Part shown: piece after piece, positions 1 through 10,280 of the stretch | How positions within the stretch are numbered: position 1 is the first letter of the stretch | How the letters are laid out: every line of letters starts with the position of its first letter | Program-made: the position numbers and the translations under genes | The notes under the pieces: model-generated | The model's database searches: none | What the model was told of the DNA's origin: nothing | The model's input: the letters and a program-made list of their open reading frames with translations, nothing else | Assembly: GCA_963691705.1 (NCBI GenBank) | Contig: OY829538.1 | Span: 51,611,151-51,675,150, forward strand | DNA length: 64,000 bases | Direction: 5' to 3' | DNA from: Viola odorata | Lineage: Eukaryota; Streptophyta; Magnoliopsida; Malpighiales; Violaceae

Positions 1-558
1 GGACAGGCAGAGGTAACTAATAGGAGCATCCTCAGCGGTATTAAGAAAAACATAGAGGGGTCTAAGAAGAAGTGGGCTGATGAATTGCCATACGTGATGT
101 GGGCATACCGCATGACCGAAAAAGTTAGCACTGGAGAAACGCCTTTCGCGTTGGCTTTTGGAACTGAAGCCGTTACGCCAGTGGAAATTGGGGCCATGAG
201 CCTACGGGTGGCTCACTTTCGTGAGGAACGAAATGAGGAACGGTTACGTGCTAACCTGGACGCGTTACCAGAGGTTCGAGAAGAAGTCCTACTGAAAACG
301 CAACACTACAAGAGAAAAATGGCCCGTTATCATAACAGGCAGGTCAAAGAACGATTGTTGAAAAACGGTGACCTGGTGCTCCGAGACAGGCGAGCAACCG
401 GACAACGTATGGGAAAGCTTAGTCCTAACTGGGAAGGACCGTATCGCGTAACCCACGTTGTCGAAAGAGGGGCCTATCGCCTGGAGACACTTTACGGTAC
501 GCCCTTATCCAACTCCTGGAATATCGCTCGTTTGAAGTTATATTATCCTAGAGTTTAA
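1..558 (+). CDS. Ty3/gypsy (Tat lineage) polyprotein, integrase C-terminal end, partial
   Basis: This is the 3' end of a retrotransposon pol gene, open from the first base of the window to TAA at 556-558. The first residues (GQAEVTNRSI) are the end of the integrase catalytic core, with the last acidic residue of the D-D-E triad. They are followed by the core's usual WADELPYVMWAYR-type stretch and a C-terminal domain with the motif NWEGPYRV and an ending of the SWNIARLKLYYP kind, typical of plant non-chromodomain Ty3/gypsy elements. No chromodomain follows. Integrase would insert the element's cDNA into the host genome in the nucleus. The rest of pol and gag lie outside the window. Assignment to the Tat lineage rests on the integrase type and on the long downstream region with antisense genes. 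No stop codon interrupts this part. Confidence 0.93.
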   Translation, partial: GQAEVTNRSILSGIKKNIEGSKKKWADELPYVMWAYRMTEKVSTGETPFALAFGTEAVTPVEIGAMSLRVAHFREERNEERLRANLDALPEVREEVLLKTQHYKRKMARYHNRQVKERLLKNGDLVLRDRRATGQRMGKLSPNWEGPYRVTHVVERGAYRLETLYGTPLSNSWNIARLKLYYPRV

Positions 559-651
559 TTTTATCTGCACTATTTGGATTATAACGACCCTAACCGTGGC
601 TAACGCTCAATAGGAGAGTTTTCGTGGGTTTGTGGTTGCTTTTGTGCAGAT

Positions 652-662
652 AAAAAGGGGGG
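652..662 (+). other. Polypurine-tract-like sequence after pol
   Basis: AAAAAGGGGGG lies 94 bp after the pol stop. It has the composition of a plus-strand primer tract, yet no TG-starting LTR follows directly and the likely 3' LTR is almost 9 kb away. It may be a secondary (central) tract or a relic. Confidence 0.4.
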
Positions 663-670
663 TACCCTGG

Positions 671-1110
671 GAGTGAAAAGTCCTACCCTTGTGATGGTCG
701 GTCTTGATCAGATGGCCCACTAAGTGAGGGCACGACCCCAGTGTATCCTTGATTAGCGTCGGATTGAAAGATCCTTGACGCCCCCGGGGGTGAAAAGTCC
801 TATCCTTGTGATGACCGATCTTGATCAGATGGCTCACTAAGTGAGGGCACTGCCCGGTATCTTTGGGAGTGAAAAGTTCTTTAATGATAACCGATCTCGT
901 GGAGACGGTACATCAAAACAAGACACGCCCCAAAGAGTTAGAAACTCTGTTTAGAAACAAGAATCCTATCTTAACGGTCGGGCTGGTGCAGCTAAACCGT
1001 TAAGTAAGGACACGGTTCTAAACGAGAGGACAACGCCTATAAAAGTGAAAATTCCCTAGCCTTGTGATAAGCCGTCCAGATCCGACAGCTCACGAGATGA
1101 GGCACTTAGA
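671..1110 (+). repeat. Degenerate tandem repeats downstream of pol
   Basis: A block starting GGGAGTGAAAAGTCC and continuing through CCTTGTGATG, TCTTGATCAGATGG and CACTAAGTGAGGGCAC occurs at about 671-735 and 787-850. It decays further at about 871-905 and 1044-1105. Tandem repeats between pol and the 3' LTR are known from Tat/Ogre-type elements. The stretch from 1111 to 1662 holds no gene or repeat I can recognise. Confidence 0.75.
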
Positions 1111-1662
1111 AAGGCCGAACGAGAGATAAGGGAAACGTGAAGGATCGCGTAATTCCAGCTAGTAACCGGATGAGTAATCCCTGGCGAAGTATAGAGCCGA
1201 GGGACAACGCAATTCGAAACGGGTTCCGTGATAAAGCCCAATGATGGCAGCAAACAGGCTCCTACGGGTAATCACCGTCTCTCAAATTTCGTTTTGTTAT
1301 TGACGATCTACAATTAGAAATGTGCAGAATACTTCTGAGCAGCGGAAGGAGCGGTGGTCATGATACCGATAGGCTTATCGAAAGGCCAAACTGACATAGA
1401 TCTTGGTCATCTTGGTATAAATACCAAGGATCTGCTCAAGAAAGTAAACGCACCGTGAGGATAAGGCAACCTCAGTGACGAGAGAAGTCTCGCGATGAGA
1501 AAAATAAAAGAGGAACACCGATAAAGGGATTGTCTAGAAATATTAAAGGCATCTCAAAGATTTACAATGATTCACTGTTCAAAATATTTATGCTGCAAAG
1601 GCAAAAGACAAAAGCCAAGCGATATTTGATCGCTGGAGGGAACGGTAAAATATCGCGACACA

Positions 1663-3994
1663 TCAGCTCTCGGGGTCTTTTCGTTTCCAGCCCGCTGCCT
1701 TGGCTTGGCGATAGCCTGCCTCGTTGATATGGGCAGAACTTTGTAGAAAGGCTTTCGCGACATCTTCGCCCTTGTACGTATCCACCCCATGAATTTCTTC
1801 GAAACACTTAACTAGAACACGGGCGGTCTGTTCAGCATGCCACCAGCCCATATAGACTGACTCTTCCGCCAAAGCTGCCTTCTCCTTTTTCTAAAGAGGA
1901 CTTCTCACTCTCCAAAGCAGTCACTTTGGCCTGTTCCTCTGACAAAGCCGTTTCCAGAGCGGAATGCTGTTTCTGTAACTCGTGGTGAGCCAGCAGTATC
2001 TTGGAACGATCTGCCAACACCTTTTTCTTTTCATCTTGCTCCTTGGACAGCTCCGCCGAAACAGAACGGAGGGAAACAGTCCGATGCTTCATCTCCTCCG
2101 CCCAGTAGTGAAACTTCATCATATTGGAGAAAAGGCTAGCACGGAAAGAGTTCACTTGGTCATCTTCCGCCAGGGAAAGGAAAGCTTCCCGTTCTGCAGA
2201 TGAGGCCAGAATGTGAGAAGCCAGTAGCGCAGAAACCTCATCTGAACCATCGCCCCCGATGGCTGCCAAACCACGGGTACGGAAGTCGAACAACTCAACC
2301 TGATGGGTCACTTCGCCGAGCCCGTTCAATGGACAAAGGTCCGCCGCAAAATTGAAAGAGGTTCCGGCTTCATTATAGCGTTGCCGCCAAGGAACGCTAG
2401 AGGGAACGAAAGCCAGAGGACCAGGGGCGCGAACCTGTGAAGAAGAACTGCCCGGGGGCAGGAAGGTACCATGAGGCTGATAGCCCGAAAGGTCCTGCAA
2501 GACGTCTTGATAGCCTAAAGAAGAGGAATAATGATGCACAGGCCCACCGAAGGAACTGGGCGAAGCACCAAAGGGGTCCGCACCTCCTAGGTCCCCCAAA
2601 ACTTCCGCGGAATGTCCACCCGGAGGAACCACTGCGGAATTAGGAACGTTAACGGAACCACCTTCCCCCGCGATGTTAGAGGAGGGTATGTTCTCATCCT
2701 CGCCTTCTATCCGGGCCCTCTTCGCGGAACCCCTCAGCACATAAGTGAGATTCATATCGCCTGAAGGAGCGGAAGCAGTAATTACAACGGCCTCCTGCAA
2801 GGAGTACGAATTGAGAAAAAGGAAAATAGATCAAATGACGAAAGATATTGAGGCACAACACGCTTACGGTAGCGGTGTTGAGGGAAGGTAGTGCCTCAGA
2901 AGAACCCGCAGCGTCGGGAGAAGGAGTAAGAGTGGCGATACTCCGTGTTCTTTTCTTCTTTTTTCCTCTGGCAATGGCCTTAGGAGCCTGAGAAGACGAG
3001 GGAGCAGCAATGGTCACGATGGGAACACCTTCAGGGATGTCGGTATCCCCTTCGCCAACTGAGGAGGAGGATACTTGAGCGAGATTCGCGGAAGTAGCCG
3101 GAAGCTCAGAAGGATTATCAGTGGCCTCTGAATCGAGCTTTTCCCTTTCTTCTCTTTTATGAGCTCTCCTTAAGCGTCTTCTTACGCTTTCCGGTTTATA
3201 ATCAGGATCCGTCGCTGCAAAATCACAAAATAACGTCAGCGTTAGTATCAGTGATGAAAGGGAAAGGTAGCGCGATACTCACGTCTAACGCACTCCTGAA
3301 TGGCCATTCGGCAGGCCATGAGTCGAATATGAACGTTGATCTCCAGTTGGAGTAAGGTGTTTAACCATCCTTGTTCACGAGCGGGAAGGGTCCCTGGTCG
3401 ACTCCAAATGCCATCTTGGACGTCCTGGTTGAACCCAGAACGCCACTCGGGACCAGGAGCGTCAGGAAAATTTATCAGAAAGAACTCCTTTTTCCAAGCC
3501 TCAACAGAAGACTCAATATGGAGCAACTTCCAAGTAAAAGACTTGAGAGAATCATCGTCAAAACGAGGCGATATGGTTATCACACCCCGGCACTTCATCA
3601 ATTTAAAAAGGGATCTAAGCAGCAAAAGAGAAGGGGAAGTGATCCCCTTATATCTACAGAGTTCCAAAAAAGCATAAACACAGCAATATGCATTTGGGGC
3701 TAACTGGGCAGGATTGAAATTGCCAGCAATAAGCAAACCCTTGACGAAAGAATCGATAGGGAGCCGGAAACCGTAGCGAAACATCTGGGCATATAACACC
3801 CTTTGATTGCCGGTCAGAACGCTGTTTAAACGAACTGACCTAGGGGCAACAACAGCTTGGCAACCGTCAGGAATAACGGCACCGTGAGTAGCCAAATGCT
3901 CCTGGAGAATGGCCTCCGTGGTAATAACACTGACCGTGGTATCCATTTTCTTCTCATCAATGGATTTTGACTCAGAACGACGAGTCTTTGCCAT
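1663..3994 (-). pseudogene. Tat antisense gene B: Transposase_28-like N-domain, coiled-coil C-domain
   Basis: An intron-containing gene antisense to the retroelement. Exon 1 (3994-3283) encodes an N-terminal domain with FRYGFRLP, FNPAQLAPN, YAFLELC and PSLLLLRSLF, resembling the 'putative gypsy type transposon' family (Pfam Transposase_28). It ends in ECVR just before a GTGAGT donor. Exon 2 (3214-2868, after TTTTGCAG) is basic and Ser/Thr-rich. Exon 3 starts at 2794 after TTGCAG and runs through a proline/serine-rich linker into a long coiled coil. Splice phases agree: exons 1 and 2 total 1059 nt. A one-base frameshift near 1880-1900 separates the coiled coil from a conserved-looking tail (MGWWHAEQTARV) ending at 1663, so this copy may be inactive. 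The function is unknown. A paralogue with the same plan lies at 4614-6849. Confidence 0.72.
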
Positions 3995-4155
3995 GGCAGG
4001 ACTAAGGAAATAGAAATAAAGAAGACGAGGGAAAGGAAGGGAAGTACCTTTGAAAGGAAAGAACTTTGAAAGCCTTGAATGGAGGTGAGAAGGGCAAGAC
4101 GGCCGAGAGATAATATGAAAAAGTGGAGTGAAAAAGAAAAGGGAAGAAATAAAGA

Positions 4156-4164
4156 GGGTTTATA
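4156..4164 (-). promoter_or_regulatory. TATA-like box upstream of antisense gene B
   Basis: On the minus strand the sequence reads TATAAACCC about 160 bp before the gene B start codon (ATG at 3994). This would place transcription initiation near 4130. Confidence 0.4.
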
Positions 4165-4613
4165 ACCCTAGTAATTAAAAGGAAACGACGGATGCTGCAG
4201 TCGTTGTGTCGAAGTGGCATGAGGGATAAGACTCAAGCAATGAGTACGACTCTAGAAGAAGCGCGACAAGCGCTTCGATCTTGTTAAAATTTCTAAACAC
4301 GCTAAGGTGGAGAGGCAGAAGAAACGAACACGTGTGTCTGCACCATCATGACTTTTCCCGCGCACCGACGGAAGGGTCGCGAGCATTAAATGCTCTGGAA
4401 AGTAGATGTGACTTTTTGATAAAAAGCAAAAGCGATATCACAAGAAAGGAAATGATACAAATCGGCGTTGAATAAAAGAACAGTTCTCAAGACAGTACAA
4501 GAGAGCGAAATAAAATAAGATATCGCCCGAAGAGCAAGGTACCGATATCGTCTCGAGATAGGACGTTATTACAAGACATGGAAAACAAATAGCAATGTTC
4601 TTCAATGGATCAA

Positions 4614-6849
4614 TTAAGAGTCATCGCATGCCTCATCATTCCCTTGCTTTTCCCCAGAAGAAGGAAAACCCCTTTCGCCTTCACTAAGATCTTTAATTTT
4701 TTGAGAAGCGTAATCGGCCAACATGGATGAATCGACGGCGCCTCGGATATGGAGATCCACAAATCCTGCGATACAAACCTCAATGGTCTTACTCTTCCAC
4801 CAAGCTATCCTCGAAGGAACTTTGGCCAAATCGGCATCACGAGATGACAACTCTTCCCGAAGGAATACGTTCTTTTTATCAGCCACCACCAGTTCCGCCT
4901 CCATTAGCTCTGCTCTCGCTTTCCCCTTCGACTTCTCCCGAGAAAGTTCAGCGCGACAATCCTCCAACTCCGCCCGAGTTCGTTCTTGCAACTGCGATAG
5001 CTCCTTCGCCTTCGCCAAGGCCGCGTCTAATTGATCCTGCAAATCCGAAGAGGGTCGAGTTTTGTTACGCTGGTCTTCAAGAAAATAATGAAATTTCCGA
5101 AAGCTAGCCAGCATGTCATTCATAAGGTGTGACTGTCGTGTCTCGGGAGCATGCTGTAAAAACTCTTCCCTGTCCTTGGAAGAAGTAAACATCTGTCCCA
5201 CTAGGGGACCCACGGGCTCTTCTCGCGATAACGGATCCGATATTCCTAAGGCACGAAGCCCGTCAGTGCCGAAAGAGGACAAATCCAGCTGATATCCAGT
5301 GGGGCCCTGGGACCTCTGAGGAGAAAGGTTGGCGATATAAGGAGGGGAACAACTTTTTGCGCAATCACCAACGCCCGAAATTGAAGACAGAAACAAAAGA
5401 AGAGGCTTCCGTGGGAGAAGGTCAGGAGGAACGCTTAAATTCGAAACCGGTAGGGTTGCCTCTGGGATAAAAGAACCTATCGGGGAAGCAGGATGGCCCG
5501 ATGACAAAGGAGAGGTCGCGGCTGCCGAGGTCTCATTGTTTTCGATAAGAACGGCGGAAGGTACCCTGATAGCTTTGATATTTTTCACCACTTGCGAAGT
5601 ATTCGCGACATGAGAAGCGTTAATATTCTAGGGGGGACCGCGTTAACTCCCTTCAACGGGGGAACTGAGGGGTTAGTTTTCTCTGTGCGAACCTTCTTTA
5701 CGAGACGCTCCGTCTCTTCTGCAATTTCTTCGCTATCGTCCTCAGCCGATTCCGCCGTGTCATCATTCCTCCGCGACCTAAGCTTCATCCTTTGAGCCAT
5801 AGTAGCATGACGTAATTCAGGACCAGTGTCCATGCTCTCGCTATCGCTGTCGATTTTCTCAAACACAGGATCGCCTTGAGCTACCCTCTTGCCACGGGAC
5901 GGAAGCCAATTTTCAAGGAAACAAGAAGGTCGAGTGGAGGCTCTGCGAGTTGTGACGGTTTTAGTCCTTTCCCTTCCAGGCGGAATGGGTGGGCGGCGAG
6001 AATTTTCAGGCGGAGGAGAAGGAGGCAGCGACTGGAGAGGTGTTACGTTCAAAGGGGCGTCACTTTCCCCAGAAGAACTACTCTCAGCGTTACCTGCCAA
6101 CAAAACATATTAGCAAATTAAGAAGATTGAAGCGATAAAGAAGAAAAAGGAAACTCACCCACAACGCACTCTGACAAGGGCCTGAACCGAGCAAACTCCC
6201 GAATACAGAAAGACCCTTCTATTTCTAACAAGGCGCTAACGTTGGAAACATCCTGGCTTGACAGCGCTTCCGGTCTTTTCCAAACACCACTATTGATTTT
6301 TCGATTGAAACCCCCGCGCCAGAGTCGTGACGGCAAACGAAGGGTGAAAAAGCCAGACTTCCAGTCATCTAAGTGTTCCTCAAAACCTTGAAAGTTCCGC
6401 CAGAACAGTTGCACAATGACATCATCCCATCTGGGGGTAATATCTACCAGGCAGTTGCGACAACTCAAGACAAAGAACGTGCGGAATAGATCAAGCGATG
6501 GAGCAAATATACGCTTCATCTCGCATGAACGAAGGAAAGCGTAAATACCACACCAAGAGGGTGGAGTAATCTGGACGGGATTAAGGTCGTAATGATCTAG
6601 CAGTTTCAACAGAGAAGTATGGAGTGGGAAACGGAATCCGTAAGTAAACATCTTGAAATAAACTAACCGGAATGTTCCCCACATGGCGTCAGGCAGCCGA
6701 GTGTCCTTCAAAGAGACAAAAGGGCGATAGCCTGGGGGAAAAGTAATACCACTCTCCTCTAATTCAACCCTCAAAACCTCATTACAATTGAATATGCTGC
6801 GAGTTCTCCTAGCTTCAGGATCTATGGGGTTTTCAACAGTTGAAGACAT
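4614..6849 (-). pseudogene. Tat antisense gene A: Transposase_28-like N-domain, coiled-coil C-domain
   Basis: A paralogue of antisense gene B, upstream of it in the same direction. Exon 1 (6849-6159) carries the matching motifs MFTYGFRFP, DLNPVQITPPSWCGIYAFL and PSLDLFRTFF. It ends in ECVV at a GTGAGT donor in the same phase as gene B. Exon 2 starts at 6093 after GGCAG and encodes an acidic, basic and proline-rich linker. The frame then changes near 5600-5645, next to a run of six C, by a frameshift or a short intron I could not resolve. The last part (about 5635-4614) holds a serine/proline-rich stretch and a coiled coil (DLQDQLDAALAKAKELSQLQ and onward), then AWWKSKTIEV, which aligns with GWWHAEQTARV of gene B. 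The product may be a DNA-binding or structural protein; that is inference. The stop is at 4614-4616. Confidence 0.72.
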
Positions 6850-7033
6850 AAGGGACAGGGAAAGTAAATCTACGGCGGTAGAAGGAGTAAATACCTGGAG
6901 TAAAAAGCCAGTGAGCCGGTCGCCGGCACCAGTGAGCGGTCGCAGTAAAACCTCTCGAAGAAAAGAAGTGCAGAAGAGAGAGAAAATGTGCAGAAACTCA
7001 AAATATTTGCAAAAGCAGTAAAAGAGAGATGAT

Positions 7034-7042
7034 TTCCTTATA
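7034..7042 (-). promoter_or_regulatory. TATA-like box upstream of antisense gene A
   Basis: On the minus strand TTTATAAGG lies about 185-190 bp upstream of the gene A start codon (ATG at 6849). Confidence 0.35.
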
Positions 7043-7313
7043 AAGGAAAGCCTAAAGAAGAGACAGCCTGTAAAAATGAAACACGTACAGAACAGGAAAA
7101 GACACGTGGATAGTCATTTGTGCCTTCCGAAAGAAAACAGTTACCGATTAGAAGTTGAAGGCGGTTACTCGTAGCGAAAGGGACGCTTCCGCGATAACCC
7201 GGAACGCTCAGAAAGAAACAATAAGTAAGCGATGAGAAGCGAAAAGGAAGTAAAACCATCATTCATTATTATGAGAAAGGCCATACGGCATCTACAAAAA
7301 GAAGGATTAGGCC

Positions 7314-7772
7314 CTACTCTTCACCGTCAGACCAAGTAATGCCGTAGCAATAGACTACGTCCTCTTCGTCATCGCCACCCCAGAAGGGTGAATCCACAAC
7401 AGCAGGGGGAGAAGACTCACCGACCCTCTTTCTAGCGGCAGTAGTCGACCCGGTTGTTTTCTCCTTAACGCTTGGCGATACTGCATCAACGGCTGAACCA
7501 GCAGAAGGAACCCACGGAGGCGAATCACTCAAAAGAGGAAACGATTTTTTCTCCTCCCTAGCCAGAGAAGCCAGAGAGTCGAAAAATGACTCAGAGGCCT
7601 TGGCAGCCTCCTTCCTTCGTTGTTCAACTTCCTTCCTCCGCCTCTTGCGACCTCGCCGGCGGACAACCGGCCTCCAAGGAGGCGATGGGGGAGGATTATC
7701 TGTGTCAGGGGTAGTCGGAGGAGTTGGCGGTGAATTCCCCGAAGCCGTACCTAGCAAATAAGAATCAGCCAT
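7314..7772 (-). CDS. Tat antisense ORF 3: proline-rich protein with basic NLS-like patch
   Basis: An open frame of 152 codons, antisense to the retroelement, starting MADSYLLG. Residues about 14-34 are dominated by Pro and Thr (PPTPPTTPDTDNPPPSPP). They are followed by a strongly basic cluster (RRRGRKRRRK) that looks like a nuclear localisation signal. The C-terminus is acidic (GGDDEEDVV). No domain is recognised. A TATTTAA-like box lies about 80 bp upstream on the same strand (7849-7855). It may be a separate gene or the first exon of a longer one; I saw no compelling donor before its stop. Its place in line with genes A and B suggests it belongs to the same antisense cassette. Confidence 0.5.
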   Translation of the reverse strand: MADSYLLGTASGNSPPTPPTTPDTDNPPPSPPWRPVVRRRGRKRRRKEVEQRRKEAAKASESFFDSLASLAREEKKSFPLLSDSPPWVPSAGSAVDAVSPSVKEKTTGSTTAARKRVGESSPPAVVDSPFWGGDDEEDVVYCYGITWSDGEE

Positions 7773-8246
7773 GAGACTCGCAGAGGATCTATAACGAAGA
7801 AAAATAAAGGAGAAAGAAATGGATAAGAATGAAGGAGGAAAAGCCTCATTAAATAGCCGGGAAAAGAAGAAAAGAGACTCTTCGATCCTCCAACCCGACT
7901 CTTGAAGATTGGCACGTGTACAGTCTGAAGTGCAAATGTAGATTTGCAGTCATGCCTGTTGAAATCTCGCGCAAATCAAGAATAATGCTAATATCTGCTG
8001 ATCAGTTGTTATAATGAGGACGGCGCGGAGTTAAGGCAGAACGATCAACCGAAAAACCGCCCAATGGCAAGACTGTTTTCAGTTGGGCTAAGAATATTCC
8101 TTGGAACATGACAAAGAGCGCAGTAAAGAAGAAGAACAGTTACAAGGTGGAATGATTGAAACGATTTATTTATTATGGCCTACCGGCCGAAAGATACAAT
8201 TACAAGGCAAGAGGAAAAGAAAAAGGCCCAAAGGGAGCCACCGTTA

Positions 8247-8624
8247 TCAGGTGTCAGAACCAGTATCCTCGGGCACCTCAGGAAGGTCCCTCAAGGAATC
8301 CATGACCAGGACAAGATCATGGGAAGTGGCCCTCATCCCCTTCAGGCAGCACCCCAACATGTCCTTACGCTGCTGCAGCATGGCGATTACTACCTGAATC
8401 CGAGCGATGGAGGCGGACAGCTTTGATACGCTCTCCAAAGGACTGAAGTCCTCCAGGGAAATGGCCCCCAGCCGGGAATAAAGCGGAGTCAGCATCCCTT
8501 GCAGCTCCAGAATATCCTCAGAAGTCTTGACCAGCATGTTCTCCAGGAAACCGACGTCACCGTCGTTGAGGTTCTTGAGTGAATGACCCTTGGAGAGAAG
8601 AAAATTCTTAGTCAAATGATCCAT
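8247..8624 (-). CDS. Tat antisense ORF 4: small helical protein, unknown function
   Basis: An open frame of 125 codons, the most upstream member of the antisense cluster. The product begins MDHLTKNFLLSKGHSL. It is rich in Leu, Glu, Ser and Asp with amphipathic helical stretches (ENMLVKTSEDILELQGML and ARIQVVIAMLQQRKDMLG), and ends in an acidic tail (PEVPEDTGSDT). No family is recognised. A good TATA box (TATAAATCGG on the minus strand, 8680-8671) lies 47 bp upstream of the ATG, a spacing compatible with a short leader. That supports a real transcription unit, although a chance open frame cannot be excluded. Confidence 0.5.
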   Translation of the reverse strand: MDHLTKNFLLSKGHSLKNLNDGDVGFLENMLVKTSEDILELQGMLTPLYSRLGAISLEDFSPLESVSKLSASIARIQVVIAMLQQRKDMLGCCLKGMRATSHDLVLVMDSLRDLPEVPEDTGSDT

Positions 8625-8670
8625 GATGCTAGCTGATAAAGATGAGGAGAACGTGGGTGGAGAAAGCTCT

Positions 8671-8680
8671 CCGATTTATA
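8671..8680 (-). promoter_or_regulatory. TATA box for antisense ORF 4
   Basis: TATAAATCGG on the minus strand, 47 bp before the start codon at 8624. It is the best placed of the antisense TATA-like boxes and suggests an antisense promoter next to the 3' LTR. Confidence 0.5.
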
Positions 8681-9596
8681 GGCTCCAGTGAAGGGAGGCC
8701 TTGGGAAAAGAAATTGAGGTCCTCAAAAGACGAGCCATCCCGAAAACCTCGAGGATTGATAAGCGTAGAACAGAAAGGACGGGTGACGTTCACGATACAG
8801 ATACTGGAAGGAGTACGAGGCAGAGTCTGAAAAACGTTGAAAGGCACGGTGTCACTGGTAGCCCTGACGCTAAAACCATAAGGTTGCCGGTATCCACAGT
8901 GTAAGGCCGCGTTTATGTCGCAGGTGGCCCTGGATGCGTAAAACCGCGATGACATCACAGGCGTCTGGTGGTATGAAGCCGCGCTGATCATAAGGAAGCT
9001 GAGGGTATAAAGCCACGCTGATACCGCTGTTTTCTCGAGCGTAAAAGAAAAATTGGGCTCGTGTAACCTCGAACCTCTGTAAGTATAAAGTTTGCTAACT
9101 TCTATATAAGTTTCTATCTCCTCTGTGTCTTTGCAGAACACTTGGAGGGACGATAGACCCGAAATATATGCCAGCCCCTGGCACGGCCTGGTTGAATATA
9201 CGCGACGATATCGCAAGCGACCTATTGACGGTCCTTCCATGACTCAAACAAAGCTGAGACTTCATAAGTCCTATTGAAAGGCCAAATGGGCCAGTATCGC
9301 TGAATAAAAGTAAAGCCTTCAGAATCACGAGCGCCCCAGCGGCCTCCTAGTAGAATTCTTAATGTCTCGAGGAGATAGGTCTTTTTGACAAGAAATAAGG
9401 ACGAACTTGACCGAGTTAGTGGAAAGTTGTGGATCTAAGCCCTCGTTCCGCATTGGGATTGATCAGCCTTTGAACAATAAAGAAAGCTCAAGCCCTCTGT
9501 GGAAATATCGCCTCATGACAGAGTAAACCCCTATCTAAGGATATCGGACATGGATAGCCCTTGGTGAACACTCGGGCTAGTTTTCAGTTGGGCTTA

Positions 9597-10131
9597 TGAT
9601 AACAATTGGATTGCTCCTGACGGCAATATTGTAGCTACGGCATCTATCCTTGACGAGTTTCTATACGCTTCCCTGAAAAACCAACCTATCGCCCGGGCCG
9701 GCGGACGTTCCTAGGATGGTCGACTTCAGCGGGGGGGGATCTCATGCATCTTTACGCGCACGGCGTCATCCCATCCTAGGGAAACGGAGAGGATGCCGCT
9801 CCTGATAGGCCTTACGTGATTATCGCCCGCGATGGCTTACCTATTATCGCCGGAAGCGATGACTTCGGACGATGCTTATCGCTGCACCCTTATCGCTGTC
9901 AGGTATCGCCAACTTCGGCCTATAAATACCCCCATCTTTCCAAACAGAAGGTAAGATCGAGATCATCTTAGAGAACCTCTACCATTCTGAAAACCCGAAC
10001 TGACTTAAGCATCGGAGTGTCTACGCCGGAGTCCCCCTCCGGCGCTTTGCAGGTACCTCCGACGCCGATCGCTTCCCCTCCGACTAGCTGTAGCAACCGT
10101 TTCCGACCCGAAGAGATCTCGGATCTTATCA
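9597..10131 (+). repeat. Probable 3' LTR of the Tat element
   Basis: The segment begins TGATAA and ends TTATCA, a perfect 6-bp inverted terminal pair of the LTR type. It contains a TATA box (TATAAATA, 9921-9928). About 60-110 bp later comes the GC-rich stretch with GAACTGACTTAAGCATCGGAG, GCCGGAGTCCCCCTCCGGCG and GCAGGTACC that is characteristic of the LTR 3' part in Tat-type elements. The right boundary coincides with the change to AT-rich transposon sequence. The left boundary is less certain; a copy of GTTTTCAGTTGGGCT sits just before it (9580-9594) and another at 8075-8089. The 5' LTR is outside the window, so the pair cannot be compared. The interval 8681-9596 holds no gene I can support. 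Confidence 0.6.
9921..9928 (+). promoter_or_regulatory. TATA box in Tat LTR
   Basis: TATAAATA followed by CCCCCATC; the expected promoter element of the retroelement genomic RNA. Repeated TATCGC/GCGATA motifs lie upstream (9687-9908). Confidence 0.6.
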
Positions 10132-10280
10132 AATATTGTCTCGCCAGAAATTTTAAATGATACAAGATATATGCCATATTTTAAGGTATACTTAGTAATT
10201 CATTTTATTTACATTTTATAATAATATTTATGTTATGCATCTCGGTTAAATACAAATAAATTGATTACAATTTTTTTTAG

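Noticed and set aside
8629..9240. Minus-strand open frame of about 200 codons in the Tat 3' region
   Set aside because: The composition is unlike a protein family and it overlaps the antisense TATA box and LTR-proximal DNA. It is probably a chance frame.
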